28,666 nt of DNA, taken from assembly GCA_021799315.1 (NCBI GenBank), contig JAJZAR010000005.1, positions 1 through 28,666 on the forward strand, written 5' to 3'. Origin of the DNA: Thermoplasmata archaeon. GTDB taxonomy: Archaea; Thermoplasmatota; Thermoplasmata; Thermoplasmatales; Thermoplasmataceae. Position numbers and translations under genes: made by a program. Numbering within the stretch: position 1 is the first letter of the stretch; each line of letters starts with the position of its first letter. The notes beneath the pieces were generated by a model. The model had not been told where the DNA came from. It did not search any database and saw only the letters and a program-made list of their open reading frames with translations. This document shows, in pieces, positions 1-7,663 of the stretch.

Positions 1-214
1 ATTTCTTACTGACTCAGAAATTTAACACTATTTGGAACTATTGATTTGCACTGATGAGATATCATGCCTGAAAATTCCGATTTAAATCCACATAATGGTA
101 TTATTCATGCAACTTATCTCCTTATTTCCGTCCATCTTTAAACAAAAAACGCCATCTTGCTGTGCCTCTTCATGTTAAGTAACTTCACAAGATTGCATCC
201 CTGAAAAAATAAAA

Positions 215-940
215 TTAAAAATCATAAAGGGTAGTCTTGTTTATTCTGAGATAATATCGCTCATATATCCTGGAAAATGAAGCTTTGGAATTTAGGGCAC
301 TGTGAGACAACCTCAACAACCCGTGATTTTCCGTTATGATTCCGGCCTCTATCCCTGCCCTAACATTACTTTTGATATCCTCTCTTAAATCATCTTCCGG
401 TTCCTTGAGTGAAAGGTTTTCCACGCCGAAATGTATACGACTGATGAATTCACTTTCATTTCTTGGGCCGATCGTATCCATTAGCGCCTTAAAACAGAGG
501 AATTTGTTGTAAAGCGGCATTTTTATGTAATATGGAAATGGATATGGATGCAAGATCTCGAAGGCTTTTGTTGCATTATGTTCTCTGATATAAATAGTAC
601 CTGGCTTTCTTCGGGAAATTACAATTTCTTTCTCCAGCTGTTGGTTACTATTCTCCATTGAATCTGACAGTCCAGCGTATGTTTTTCTCGTCTCGCCATT
701 TGAACTTTGAGAATAAATAACTACCCCCTTCTTCCCGCCTCCAGTCCATGACTGTTCAATGCCATTATTATCAACAGTGACTATCGCCATATTTTTCTCA
801 GAAATAGAAACGCTTTTTACTGTGTATGTGAATGCTTCCTGGTTCAGGAAATAGGAGAATATTCCTGCGATTTGCCAGTACATGGATTCCTTCTCCCTCT
901 GTTCCCGTCGCAGAGCATATATTATGGGATCATCTGCCAA
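215..940 (-). CDS. Unknown protein, second gene of a two-gene operon
   Basis: I do not recognise this family. The product is about 241 residues, soluble in appearance, with no signal peptide or membrane segment. The N-terminal part (Ile/Phe/Tyr-rich, then alternating beta-like segments) is followed by a polar Ser/Asn/Glu stretch and a basic segment with RRKPG. The C-terminal third, with many Arg/Glu, looks helical and could be a winged-helix-like domain, which is only a guess from composition. The open frame extends upstream to a TTG at 976, but I prefer the TTG at 940: it lies 8 nt after a perfect GGAGG (949-953). An ATG at 883 with a GGAGAAGGA motif is a third option. With the 940 start it overlaps the end of the upstream unknown gene by 11 nt, so the two are probably translationally coupled and act together. 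Confidence 0.6.
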   Translation of the reverse strand: MADDPIIYALRREQREKESMYWQIAGIFSYFLNQEAFTYTVKSVSISEKNMAIVTVDNNGIEQSWTGGGKKGVVIYSQSSNGETRKTYAGLSDSMENSNQQLEKEIVISRRKPGTIYIREHNATKAFEILHPYPFPYYIKMPLYNKFLCFKALMDTIGPRNESEFISRIHFGVENLSLKEPEDDLREDIKSNVRAGIEAGIITENHGLLRLSHSALNSKASFSRIYERYYLRINKTTLYDF

Positions 941-1760
941 TAAAAATCCCTCCGGACTTCTCAATGGATTCCACAACCTCTATCATGAGGTTAACTGAAC
1001 AGGGTTGTATTGTTTTTATTCTCAAGGTTTCGGCCGAATGATGCAATATTATGAATCCTTCCTTCTTCTTGTCTGGAATGAAAAAAACTGTTGAATCGTC
1101 CATAAGATTCTTTGAATAACTTATTTTCTTGGAACCAATTCTTTCCCTTGCAAACCTCAAAACTCTCTGAGAACAGGAAAACAGCATCATACCCTCTCTT
1201 TTCAGCACATTCAGTTCTCGCCCAGTGTTAGAACGTAAGTTGGAAAAGTTCTCCATTGCCTGCGATAGGTAGGATGCGACATTATTACTTATAGTACTAA
1301 GAACCTCAATGTTGTTGGACCAGAGCCTTGATGTTCGTTCCACATTTAATGTGCGTGTTCCGTCTGAAAACTGGCAGGAACGGAAAGAAAAACCAATTTC
1401 CAGATAGCGCCTGATCGCGTCAAATTCAATTATGTGCTGAGAGGATTCAATGGATATCTTATCCTTTCCTCTTCCTGACATATCCAATCTTGTGGGTATC
1501 AACCCAATGGATTCCATATCCTCCATTATTTTCAGGAATACAGATTCAGGCATTGTGAGGCTGGAAGATTGCGACAAAATTCTCCCTCTTGGACTATTGT
1601 AAGCAACAACTCGTATTAGAGGTGAAAAGGGTATTACTATCTGTCCTGTGCAATAATCATGAATATCTATGTCTCTTTCAGAGAGAAAGTATACCACGTG
1701 TATTCCCTTATCAGATCGTAAATTGGTCCTTATAATTTCCTTGAGATTTAACTGTTCCAA
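930..1760 (-). CDS. Unknown protein, first gene of a two-gene operon
   Basis: Family not recognised. 276 residues with no membrane segment or signal peptide. The N-terminal third alternates beta strands and loops (VVYF, IVIPFSPLIRVVAY). A charged middle region around residues 85-115 carries GRGKDK, and the C-terminal half has several helices ending in a strand-rich segment. No catalytic motif is visible. Start: a TTG at 1760 lies 25 nt downstream of a clear minus-strand TATA box (1781-1790), which suggests a leaderless mRNA and makes this the first gene of the unit. Base composition resembles the neighbours, so there is no direct sign of recent transfer. Its partner at 215-940 overlaps its 3' end. 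Confidence 0.65.
   Translation of the reverse strand: MEQLNLKEIIRTNLRSDKGIHVVYFLSERDIDIHDYCTGQIVIPFSPLIRVVAYNSPRGRILSQSSSLTMPESVFLKIMEDMESIGLIPTRLDMSGRGKDKISIESSQHIIEFDAIRRYLEIGFSFRSCQFSDGTRTLNVERTSRLWSNNIEVLSTISNNVASYLSQAMENFSNLRSNTGRELNVLKREGMMLFSCSQRVLRFARERIGSKKISYSKNLMDDSTVFFIPDKKKEGFIILHHSAETLRIKTIQPCSVNLMIEVVESIEKSGGIFIGR
949..953 (-). promoter_or_regulatory. Shine-Dalgarno GGAGG deciding the start at 940
   Basis: GGAGG on the minus strand, 8 nt before a TTG codon in frame with the downstream unknown gene. It lies inside the last codons of the upstream gene, typical of coupled genes in an archaeal operon. Confidence 0.55.
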
Positions 1761-1780
1761 TACCCTAAAAATGAACCACC

Positions 1781-1790
1781 CTATATATGT
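1781..1790 (-). promoter_or_regulatory. TATA box of the 1760-215 operon
   Basis: Reads acatatatag on the minus strand, centred about 25 nt before the TTG start at 1760; an archaeal promoter for a leaderless transcript. Confidence 0.6.
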
Positions 1791-2046
1791 TTATTCTATT
1801 GAAGAGAATAATTGTTGTGCTATTATTTTGAGCCTATTACAGATGGGAAAACACAACATGCCAAATCTTATGTAAATTTAAGGTGTGTTGCATGGTACAT
1901 TTTGCACGTATCCTCCTGCGGAAATAAGGGATCAATTCCCATTTACATAGGAACGATGAGATCGCATCCACACTAGCTCATTCCCTCTTATGAGGTAAGC
2001 AAGATATTAAAAAGGACGGGGTAGCTTTGACTGTGCCATACAAATA
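1791..2046. other. Non-coding spacer between divergent units
   Basis: About 256 bp between two diverging promoters. I see no convincing gene, repeat or RNA in it; an open frame entering it from the left only shadows the unknown gene. Confidence 0.5.
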
Positions 2047-2056
2047 TTTTAAGTAT
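2047..2056 (+). promoter_or_regulatory. TATA box of the HX4DH permease gene
   Basis: ttttaagtat centred 26-27 nt before the ATG at 2078, the spacing expected for leaderless archaeal transcription. Confidence 0.6.
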
Positions 2057-2077
2057 ACATGGAATATTTCCCGTTGA

Positions 2078-2659
2078 ATGAATCCTGTGATCTTTCTTGT
2101 GCTCATTGCCATTCTTCTATCAGGGCTGCATATGATTGCACCAGATCACTGGATGCCTCTTTCTGCTCTGAACTTGAAAAATTCATTCGAACCTAAAAAG
2201 TTGAGGTTAACTGCTTTTTTGCTGGGACTTCTGCACGGCATTACATCTACTGCCCTTGCACTTCTTGTTATATTCGTCGGCGTTTATATCTTCGGAACAC
2301 GCGAAATCAGAATTATTTCAGCAATTATCTTATTTATAGTTGCAGCTTATATTCTCATTAACAGCTACAGGGAAGCTCAATCGAAAAGCTCCGTGGAGAA
2401 TACGTCACTTGCAGTGAGCGTTTTTCCGGACCCTGCTTTTCTCCCCATACTCATAGCAGCTGCAGCATATGGAATATTCTCCATTTCTATCGTAAGTATA
2501 CTTTTTGTGATATCAAGTGCCCTGTTCCTTCTATTGATCGTAATTCTCGTTAATATGGGTCTCGCAAAGAGTTTGTCGAAGTTGCGCCCTGTAACTGTTG
2601 ATCGTATAGTTGTCATTGCTCTACTCCTCACTTCAGTATATATTTACTTATACGGATAA
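2078..2659 (+). CDS. HX4DH-type membrane permease (NicO/NixA-like)
   Basis: A 193-residue integral membrane protein with about six hydrophobic segments (roughly residues 2-21, 44-70, 77-94, 115-134, 136-158 and 170-190). The first segment carries H18-x4-D23-H24, the metal-binding signature of nickel/cobalt permeases of the NiCoT/NicO group, and the second carries LLHGITS with H53, the second conserved motif. The likely role is transport of a divalent metal such as Ni or Co across the cytoplasmic membrane. It is shorter than classical NiCoT proteins (over 300 residues), so it belongs to the small, poorly characterised branch and the substrate cannot be read from sequence. It is monocistronic from its own promoter; the next gene, a MarC protein, has a separate promoter. 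Confidence 0.7.
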   Translation: MNPVIFLVLIAILLSGLHMIAPDHWMPLSALNLKNSFEPKKLRLTAFLLGLLHGITSTALALLVIFVGVYIFGTREIRIISAIILFIVAAYILINSYREAQSKSSVENTSLAVSVFPDPAFLPILIAAAAYGIFSISIVSILFVISSALFLLLIVILVNMGLAKSLSKLRPVTVDRIVVIALLLTSVYIYLYG

Positions 2660-2905
2660 GATGTGCCCCTTACATCTTTCACCAGAGAGTTTTTAATTTG
2701 TTTGGAATACCACATTTGTTTTCATATCCTTTATGTCAGCTTTCAGAGTACTGGACATTCCTCATTCAAAGACTGCAAACAGGCAAAAGTATTGGAAATT
2801 TCAGATGAAATACCATGTAGATCATAGAATCGTTTAAATTACGCACAGGTTGGATTATTAAGACCGCTGATTGCCCCAATGGGAATTTCTGAAGAAATAT
2901 CAAAA

Positions 2906-2915
2906 AATAATTATA
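2906..2915 (+). promoter_or_regulatory. TATA box of the first marC-like gene
   Basis: aataattata centred about 27 nt before the TTG start at 2938. Confidence 0.45.
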
Positions 2916-2937
2916 CGGTTGAGCATATTCTCTAATA

Positions 2938-3576
2938 TTGTCTATATATTTTGCCCTAGAATTCTTCGGATACAGCTTTGCAGCGATGTTTGCAATTATG
3001 AATCCAATTGGGGCCGTACCGCCAATGGTTGCCCTGACTGATGGATATTCAACAAAAGATAGACTCTCAACAATAAAGAAAGCTATTTTCATGGCTGGTG
3101 GAATGCTTTTTGGTTTTGTTGCCCTTGGAGCATACATATTCCAGGGTCTCGGGATTACCATAAATGACTTCAAAGTTGCAGGAGGAATACTCCTTTTCAA
3201 GGTTGCCTTTGATATGCTTCAGGGTAAGATTTCGAATACAAAATTATCAAAGGAAGAGGGAGAGGAAGGAAAGGTGAGGGAGGACGTTGGAATTGTTCCT
3301 ATTGGAACACCGCTCCTTGCAGGCCCTGGGTCTATTACAACCGCCATACTGCTTAATGCTAAAGCTGACACTTTCCAGCTGAAATTTGTCTTTATTCTGG
3401 CACTGGTCATTTTGCTTATAGTCTCCTACGCTGTTCTGTACTTCTCCTCTAGCATTGGAAGGAGATTGGGAAAAACAGGTACGACTGTTATATCAAGAGT
3501 GATGGGTTTGCTTTTGGCATCTATAGCCGTGGAACTCATTGCTTCCGGCATAATAGCCATTGCAATGACATACTGA
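2938..3576 (+). CDS. MarC family (UPF0056) membrane protein
   Basis: 212 residues with about six membrane segments. It shows the MarC family landmarks: an N-terminal segment with MNPIGAVPPM, a second with FKVAGGILLFKVAFDML, a polar Lys/Glu loop (residues 97-115) and the signature GIVPIGTPLLAGPGSITT (about 118-135). MarC proteins are inner-membrane proteins whose original link to multiple antibiotic resistance was not upheld; the function remains unknown, with small-solute export a common suggestion. The start is TTG at 2938, placed by the TATA box upstream and by the fit of the first membrane helix. A second family member lies at 23871-24473. The gene converges on the dehydroquinase gene with only 6 nt between stop codons. 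Confidence 0.85.
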   Translation: MSIYFALEFFGYSFAAMFAIMNPIGAVPPMVALTDGYSTKDRLSTIKKAIFMAGGMLFGFVALGAYIFQGLGITINDFKVAGGILLFKVAFDMLQGKISNTKLSKEEGEEGKVREDVGIVPIGTPLLAGPGSITTAILLNAKADTFQLKFVFILALVILLIVSYAVLYFSSSIGRRLGKTGTTVISRVMGLLLASIAVELIASGIIAIAMTY

Positions 3577-3582
3577 TCCTAT

Positions 3583-4257
3583 CTAGAACTTATGGAGGAG
3601 TGAATCAAGATTTTCCAGGCTGAACTGACTTGGAACTACTGGTGTCTCCAGGTACGAATATGTGAAGTCACTGTTCAATAGCGCTGCCATAATTCTCAGA
3701 TATTTGTTGCCAGAGTCCTGTGGTACAATGGAAATAGCCTGATCCAAATGGATTTTATTCACATTGTTCAAAATGCTTAAAAGAAAATCATGTGTGAAAG
3801 GGCATGCCAATTTAATAGCTCCTGAATGCTGGGACAAAATATACTCCATTCGCGGTAAGGTTTCAACCTCATTGATATAGTGTGAAGATAGGATCAGTTT
3901 CTCCTTACTCAACTGCAATGATGAGTTTACGTATTGTTCCATGTCCATATCTAATACAAGATTTCTGTAGTCTTTAGCAATGGAATAAAATTCTTCACTG
4001 CTTCTCCTATCATCTGATCTGTATGTGAATATGGCAGGTATTTCTTCAGCTTCCATTGTGTCCAGATATTTTACACAAGAATTCAATGTCGTGTCTCTGC
4101 AAAGATCCCATCTCAGTTCTGGATAAAAGTCGAACTCTTTCAGTTTTCTCTTTATGAGTGATAACTGTTCCATATCCCCATTTCTAGGAATGATAGTGGC
4201 CATGATCCTTGTGCCCATTGAATTTTTTTTCAAATTTTGACATGTAAATTCCATCAA
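3583..4257 (-). CDS. aroD: 3-dehydroquinate dehydratase, type I (divergent)
   Basis: Type I dehydroquinase removes water from 3-dehydroquinate to give 3-dehydroshikimate in the shikimate pathway, through a Schiff-base lysine. The expected motifs are visible in order: ELRWD (E47, R49, D51) like the family's E-x-R-x-D; FTYRS with R80; LILSSHY with H126, the catalytic histidine; AIKLA with K149, the Schiff-base lysine; R188 in the region of the substrate-binding arginine; and a C-terminal PSQFS loop (about 209-213) like the family's substrate-closing loop. At 224 residues the length fits. The start is uncertain: TTG 4257 or the adjacent ATG 4254 lie 28-31 nt after a TATA box, while a later ATG (residue 15) fits the family's N-terminus. 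The overall sequence is divergent, so the call rests on the ordered motifs. Confidence 0.75.
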   Translation of the reverse strand: MMEFTCQNLKKNSMGTRIMATIIPRNGDMEQLSLIKRKLKEFDFYPELRWDLCRDTTLNSCVKYLDTMEAEEIPAIFTYRSDDRRSSEEFYSIAKDYRNLVLDMDMEQYVNSSLQLSKEKLILSSHYINEVETLPRMEYILSQHSGAIKLACPFTHDFLLSILNNVNKIHLDQAISIVPQDSGNKYLRIMAALLNSDFTYSYLETPVVPSQFSLENLDSLLHKF

Positions 4258-4280
4258 TATGAAACTACAATTTCTTTGGA

Positions 4281-4290
4281 ATATAATAAG
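4281..4290 (-). promoter_or_regulatory. TATA box of aroD
   Basis: cttattatat on the minus strand, about 28 nt before the TTG/ATG start pair at 4257/4254. Confidence 0.5.
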
Positions 4291-4595
4291 CTTAGAGTCT
4301 TTAATGTTTTAAACTGGTGGCTGAAAACTGCCTACCTATTCATTGTCATATAACGCCAACAGTTGTGCAAATTTGCGTTGCGCTTCCTTTAAACGCCTTA
4401 ATCAACTCATTATTGCATTAAACTGAACAAATGAGAAAATGCAAAAATTCCTGTCCTTGTTCCGCATAATGTCTGTGTCTATCCCAATTTCTGCTCGAGA
4501 TCGTGAGACTACATTCAGAATTTACACAGAATTCACGTTGGTTTTAGATTATCTGAAAAACTCAACTTAACTCATAATACTTCATGGTGAAACCG
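4291..4595. other. Non-coding spacer between divergent genes
   Basis: With the two flanking promoters, about 366 bp separate aroD from the small gene at 4624. No open frame, RNA fold or repeat that I can support was seen inside. Confidence 0.5.
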
Positions 4596-4605
4596 TTATA
4601 TTATA
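4596..4605 (+). promoter_or_regulatory. TATA box of the small unknown gene at 4624
   Basis: ttatattata centred about 24 nt before the TTG at 4624. Confidence 0.55.
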
Positions 4606-4623
4606 GGATAGAATTATCTGCTA

Positions 4624-4944
4624 TTGAAGCTTACTGAACAGAAAATTATTAATTTGTTGGAGGTTTTGAATAAAATGGATATGATAGAGATAAAAAAAGG
4701 TGGAAATTACAAAGTTATATCGGACAGCGGGAAAGACGAACCAATGGTCACTGAAGGAGAGTTTGTGGGATATACAATTCTCGGTGAGGAGGGTGCACTG
4801 GTATTCAAGATAGAAACAGGGAAAAAGAATTCTTTCCGACTCATACCTGTCTCCAACCTTATTGCCATAGAGTTCGGAGAATCAGAGTTTATTACGCAGA
4901 AGAAAGAAAAAGGATCTAAGGATCTTGTTAACTATATCAGTTAA
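4624..4944 (+). CDS. Small unknown protein, possible Sm-like barrel
   Basis: 106 residues, family not recognised. Residues 1-20 form a Leu/Ile-rich helix, followed by a basic patch IKKGG. The segment from about 44 to 83 alternates Gly and hydrophobic residues: a strand GEFVGYTIL, a strand ALVFKIE, a Lys/Asn turn and a strand RLIPVSNLIAIEF. That order of strands, ending in an IP-x-x-N-L-I-x-I pattern, recalls small beta barrels of the Sm/LSm type, but this is inference from pattern only. The tail is Lys-rich. The start is TTG, set by the promoter spacing. It stands upstream of gcvH in the same direction, but gcvH has its own promoter. Confidence 0.6.
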   Translation: MKLTEQKIINLLEVLNKMDMIEIKKGGNYKVISDSGKDEPMVTEGEFVGYTILGEEGALVFKIETGKKNSFRLIPVSNLIAIEFGESEFITQKKEKGSKDLVNYIS

Positions 4945-5020
4945 AGTTAATTCTTACTCTTTTTGAAAGGTTATACCCTGAAACTCTCACTATATTTTAT
5001 ATAGAAAATATCTCATAATC

Positions 5021-5030
5021 CTTATTTACC
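5021..5030 (+). promoter_or_regulatory. TATA box of the gcvH operon
   Basis: cttatttacc centred 25 nt before the gcvH ATG at 5050. Confidence 0.5.
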
Positions 5031-5049
5031 TAACAAGTCTTTCAGTGCT

Positions 5050-5424
5050 ATGGAAACAATCCCCGAGAATCTAAAATATACAAAGACGCATGAATGGGTA
5101 AAAAAAGATGGCGAATTAACGCAAATAGGTATAACCGACTTTGCACAGAAACAACTTACGGACATTGTTTATGTAGAGTTGCCAAAAAAAGGTGCAGTCA
5201 TTCATACGGGAGAAGTACTTCTTACCGTTGAATCGGTAAAATCTGCGGAAGATGTATTCAGCCCTGTCAGTGGGGAGATCATAGAAGTGAATGAAATCCT
5301 TGAAAACAAACCCGAATCCATTAATGAAGACCCCTATGGAACATGGTTGGTAAAGATAAAATCCACGGGCAAACAGGAAGAAATGATGGATGCAAGTGAA
5401 TATCAGGCATATACAACAAAATGA
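5050..5424 (+). CDS. gcvH: Glycine cleavage system H protein
   Basis: GcvH carries a lipoyl arm that takes the aminomethyl group from the P protein and presents it to the T and L proteins. The 124-residue product has the full family pattern: KYTKTHEWV near the N-terminus, IGITDFAQKQLTDIVYVELP, and the lipoylation site VESVKSAEDV with acceptor K64, followed by SPVSGEIIEVNE and the DPYGTWLVKI ending. Length is typical. The ATG follows a TATA box at leaderless spacing. Its stop overlaps the start of the methyltransferase gene by 4 nt (ATGA), so the two are co-translated. The matching P-protein subunits are encoded 11.5 kb away at 16909-19682. Confidence 0.97.
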   Translation: METIPENLKYTKTHEWVKKDGELTQIGITDFAQKQLTDIVYVELPKKGAVIHTGEVLLTVESVKSAEDVFSPVSGEIIEVNEILENKPESINEDPYGTWLVKIKSTGKQEEMMDASEYQAYTTK

Positions 5425-6008
5425 ACAGCAGAAAGGACAAATATTACAACAAGGCAAGGGCTGTAGGTTATAGAAGCAGGGCAGCGTATAAACTTCTGGA
5501 AATTGATAATAAGTTTGACATTCTGGAAAGAGCCCACAATATTCTGGAGCTTGGAGCCTCTCCTGGAGGATGGACAGATATATTGCTTTCTAGAGAGCCT
5601 GATTATCTTTTGAGCGTTGATATGCTTATACAGAAATCGGACGAATATCCCTATGCCATAAGAGGCGATATCCGAAGAGAGGACGCGTGGGAAAGAATTG
5701 CCGATTTTCTGCAAGGGAGAGAGATGGATCTCATCCTTTCCGATGCCATGTCCCATACCAGTGGCCAGCATGACAGAGATCATGCGTCATCAGTGGAAAT
5801 TTGCAGAGCCATAGTGGATTACGGAACAGATGTTCTCAGAATAGGCGGCAATATGCTGATGAAACAATTTCAGGGTCAGTATACGGAAGAGTTCATCAGA
5901 GATTACAAACCGAGGTTCAAACGAAATTATATAACAAAACCTAAGGCTTCTAGAGATTCGAGCAGCGAAATTTACATAATATTTGCAGGTTATCTTGGAT
6001 CAGATTGA
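5421..6008 (+). CDS. rrmJ: 23S rRNA (uridine-2'-O-)methyltransferase, FtsJ/RrmJ family
   Basis: A SAM-dependent 2'-O-ribose methyltransferase, expected to modify the A-loop uridine of 23S rRNA. The SAM-binding motif LELGASPGGWT (about residues 42-52) and the K-D-K-E tetrad of this family are all present: K24 in SRAAYKL, D108 in ILSDAM, K148 in LMKQFQG and E183 in SSEIYII. At 195 residues it is the minimal RrmJ size, without the C-terminal TRAM domain found in some archaeal homologues. Its ATG overlaps the gcvH stop codon (ATGA), and its 3' end overlaps the opposing gene by 9 nt. Confidence 0.93.
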   Translation: MNSRKDKYYNKARAVGYRSRAAYKLLEIDNKFDILERAHNILELGASPGGWTDILLSREPDYLLSVDMLIQKSDEYPYAIRGDIRREDAWERIADFLQGREMDLILSDAMSHTSGQHDRDHASSVEICRAIVDYGTDVLRIGGNMLMKQFQGQYTEEFIRDYKPRFKRNYITKPKASRDSSSEIYIIFAGYLGSD

Positions 6009-6629
6009 ATTTATTTTCTCCCTTACAGCCTCGTTGAATTCGTATTCAATAATAGCGAATATTCGCTTCTGATCGCCCTTAAGGAATTCGCTTTCAAGAT
6101 TTGAAACAATAGCTTCCTCTCTCAGCCTTTCCATATTATTCATGGCCCGTGTTTTTTCAATTTCATATTTCCAGTGCATTACAAAATCCTGAGGCGTTTC
6201 AAGATTGAAATTCTTCTTCTTCAGCTTCCTCTTCTTTGTGATGTAACCAACCATCTGAGAGACCGAATATTCCTGATCATAATGCTGTCCGAATGTTTCC
6301 TCGTCAACGTCTATCCCCACAATCGGTACATTGTGATCCCTTGCATATAGAACCGTCTGCGTAAAAATGGGCGGAGGCATTTCAACCTCCCCAAACTTGA
6401 GAAGAAGAGTTCCATATATGAGTTCAAAATCGCTCATCTCTATTTCGAATGGATCATTTACAAAAGCCTGTAGACCTTCTGCCTCTTCCGGAGAAATTCC
6501 CATCAATATGAGTTCCGGTTCCAATCGCTCAAGAGCCTCTCGGACCTCCTTTCCTTCTGATACTAAGCCTTTTATTCCAAGGGCGACTTCCATTTCCTTT
6601 TCGCCCTTTCTAACCTTTATAATCTCCAT
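6000..6629 (-). CDS. Unknown protein, weak TraB/PrgY-like resemblance
   Basis: 209 residues, highly charged, soluble. The N-terminal half reads as alternating helix and strand: SEGKEVREALERLEPELILMG, then YARDHNVPIVGIDVD (about residues 92-106). The pairing of 'helix - EPELILMGI' with 'VPIVGIDVD' recalls the TraB/PrgY group (V-x-V-E-L and V-x-L-x-D-R-D strands), but the hallmark GTAH motif is missing, so this stays a weak inference. The C-terminal half is Lys/Glu-rich helices with a KKRKLKKKNF patch. It starts 5 nt after the stop of the HTH regulator gene and is probably co-transcribed with it. An alternative ATG is at residue 13. The tail overlaps the methyltransferase gene on the other strand. 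Confidence 0.55.
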   Translation of the reverse strand: MEIIKVRKGEKEMEVALGIKGLVSEGKEVREALERLEPELILMGISPEEAEGLQAFVNDPFEIEMSDFELIYGTLLLKFGEVEMPPPIFTQTVLYARDHNVPIVGIDVDEETFGQHYDQEYSVSQMVGYITKKRKLKKKNFNLETPQDFVMHWKYEIEKTRAMNNMERLREEAIVSNLESEFLKGDQKRIFAIIEYEFNEAVREKINSI

Positions 6630-6634
6630 GATAA

Positions 6635-7594
6635 TCAGTATGAACTTTCCTTTAGCGATTCGATTCTTCTTTTCAGTTGCTCCGGGGTTGATAAAGTTTT
6701 CAATTCTGAAAGCGTTATGAGAGATATTCCACCCAAACTATCTCTTGTTGTGTTCATGGTTGAAATAAGAACAGGATCCTTTTCAAGAATATGGCACAGG
6801 TTTTTTAGAGAATTGATCTTTTTAACGTCAAAAATATCACCATTGCTGATTCCCATAACATAAACAGCGTCTTTATTCTCCTCTGTAATTGCATCAAAGG
6901 GAGATTTTCTGAAAAAATCAGTTAGAAATCCAATGCCATTCATAGTTTCCTGAACTTCCCCCATTATATCCGTAAAGGCTTCGCCAAACTCTGGAAATTC
7001 AGATACCCATTCCCTGCACACGTCTATGATAGAAATCTTTTCACTGATATCATCTTCAAGTAGCTCATTTAACTTTTTAAAAATCTCGGGTGTTGTGGAA
7101 TTACCTGTCTCATAGAGTGATATTGATCTCCTGGATATGCCTATTTTTCCTGAAAGGTAGCCGATGGACTTCCCCTTCTGCGTTCTGAGGTCCTGCATCC
7201 TCTTCCCATTTATGTGTATATAATACCCTCCCGGTCCGGAATACATTATGGGCTTTCTCCCCTCCATATATTCCCTGAAAGTATACATATTCATTATGGG
7301 AATCTGATGTCTGAAATACATTACTCCGTCTTCCAATTTTCCAGATCCAGTTCTTGCCCCAATAACGACTACAATCATTTCCAATCTTACTGAAATTTTC
7401 TTGAGATCATGGGCTACATCTGACTTTAAGGTGTCAACATTGTATATAATTTTGATGGCTATGGATTCCTTCCCTCTTCTGGCAACTATGTCAAAGGAAG
7501 CATATCCATCCATCTCTATTCTTAAGGGTAAGTAGTCCGATGCTTTAGTAATTTCCATTACTCTGGCTATCGCCCACGATTTGAAATCTTCCAC
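6635..7594 (-). CDS. Archaeal HTH-type transcriptional regulator with nuclease-like N-domain
   Basis: 319 residues. The N-terminal domain (1-110) has the pattern of the conserved archaeal HTH regulator family: FDIVARR with D35, then IAIKIIYNVDTL with K48, a degenerate restriction-endonuclease-like fold. A Xre-type helix-turn-helix follows (about 132-182: MQDLRTQKGKSIGYLSGKIG, SRRSISLYETG, TTPEIFKKLNELL). The C-terminal domain (200-319) ends in strands and an ISLITLSELKTL segment. The role is presumably DNA-binding regulation in the cytoplasm; targets are unknown. The start is GTG, about 23 nt after a TATA-like element. It heads an operon with the unknown gene at 6000-6629. Confidence 0.8.
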   Translation of the reverse strand: MEDFKSWAIARVMEITKASDYLPLRIEMDGYASFDIVARRGKESIAIKIIYNVDTLKSDVAHDLKKISVRLEMIVVVIGARTGSGKLEDGVMYFRHQIPIMNMYTFREYMEGRKPIMYSGPGGYYIHINGKRMQDLRTQKGKSIGYLSGKIGISRRSISLYETGNSTTPEIFKKLNELLEDDISEKISIIDVCREWVSEFPEFGEAFTDIMGEVQETMNGIGFLTDFFRKSPFDAITEENKDAVYVMGISNGDIFDVKKINSLKNLCHILEKDPVLISTMNTTRDSLGGISLITLSELKTLSTPEQLKRRIESLKESSY

Positions 7595-7610
7595 AATAGT
7601 ACGTAATAGT

Positions 7611-7622
7611 AAATTAAGTATA
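7611..7622 (-). promoter_or_regulatory. TATA box of the HTH regulator operon
   Basis: tatacttaattt on the minus strand, about 23-26 nt before the GTG at 7594. Confidence 0.45.
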
Positions 7623-7663
7623 TTATTTTTTTTAGATATTTGCCAAAGAATTGCAATATATAA

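Noticed and set aside
215..1760. The two unknown genes as one gene broken by a frameshift
   Set aside because: The second has its own GGAGG-preceded start and the overlap is short, as in other coupled operon pairs here; neither half looks decayed.
7626..7633. T8 run as terminator of the M61 peptidase gene
   Set aside because: The run is on the plus strand, while the gene is transcribed from the minus strand, where it reads as A8.
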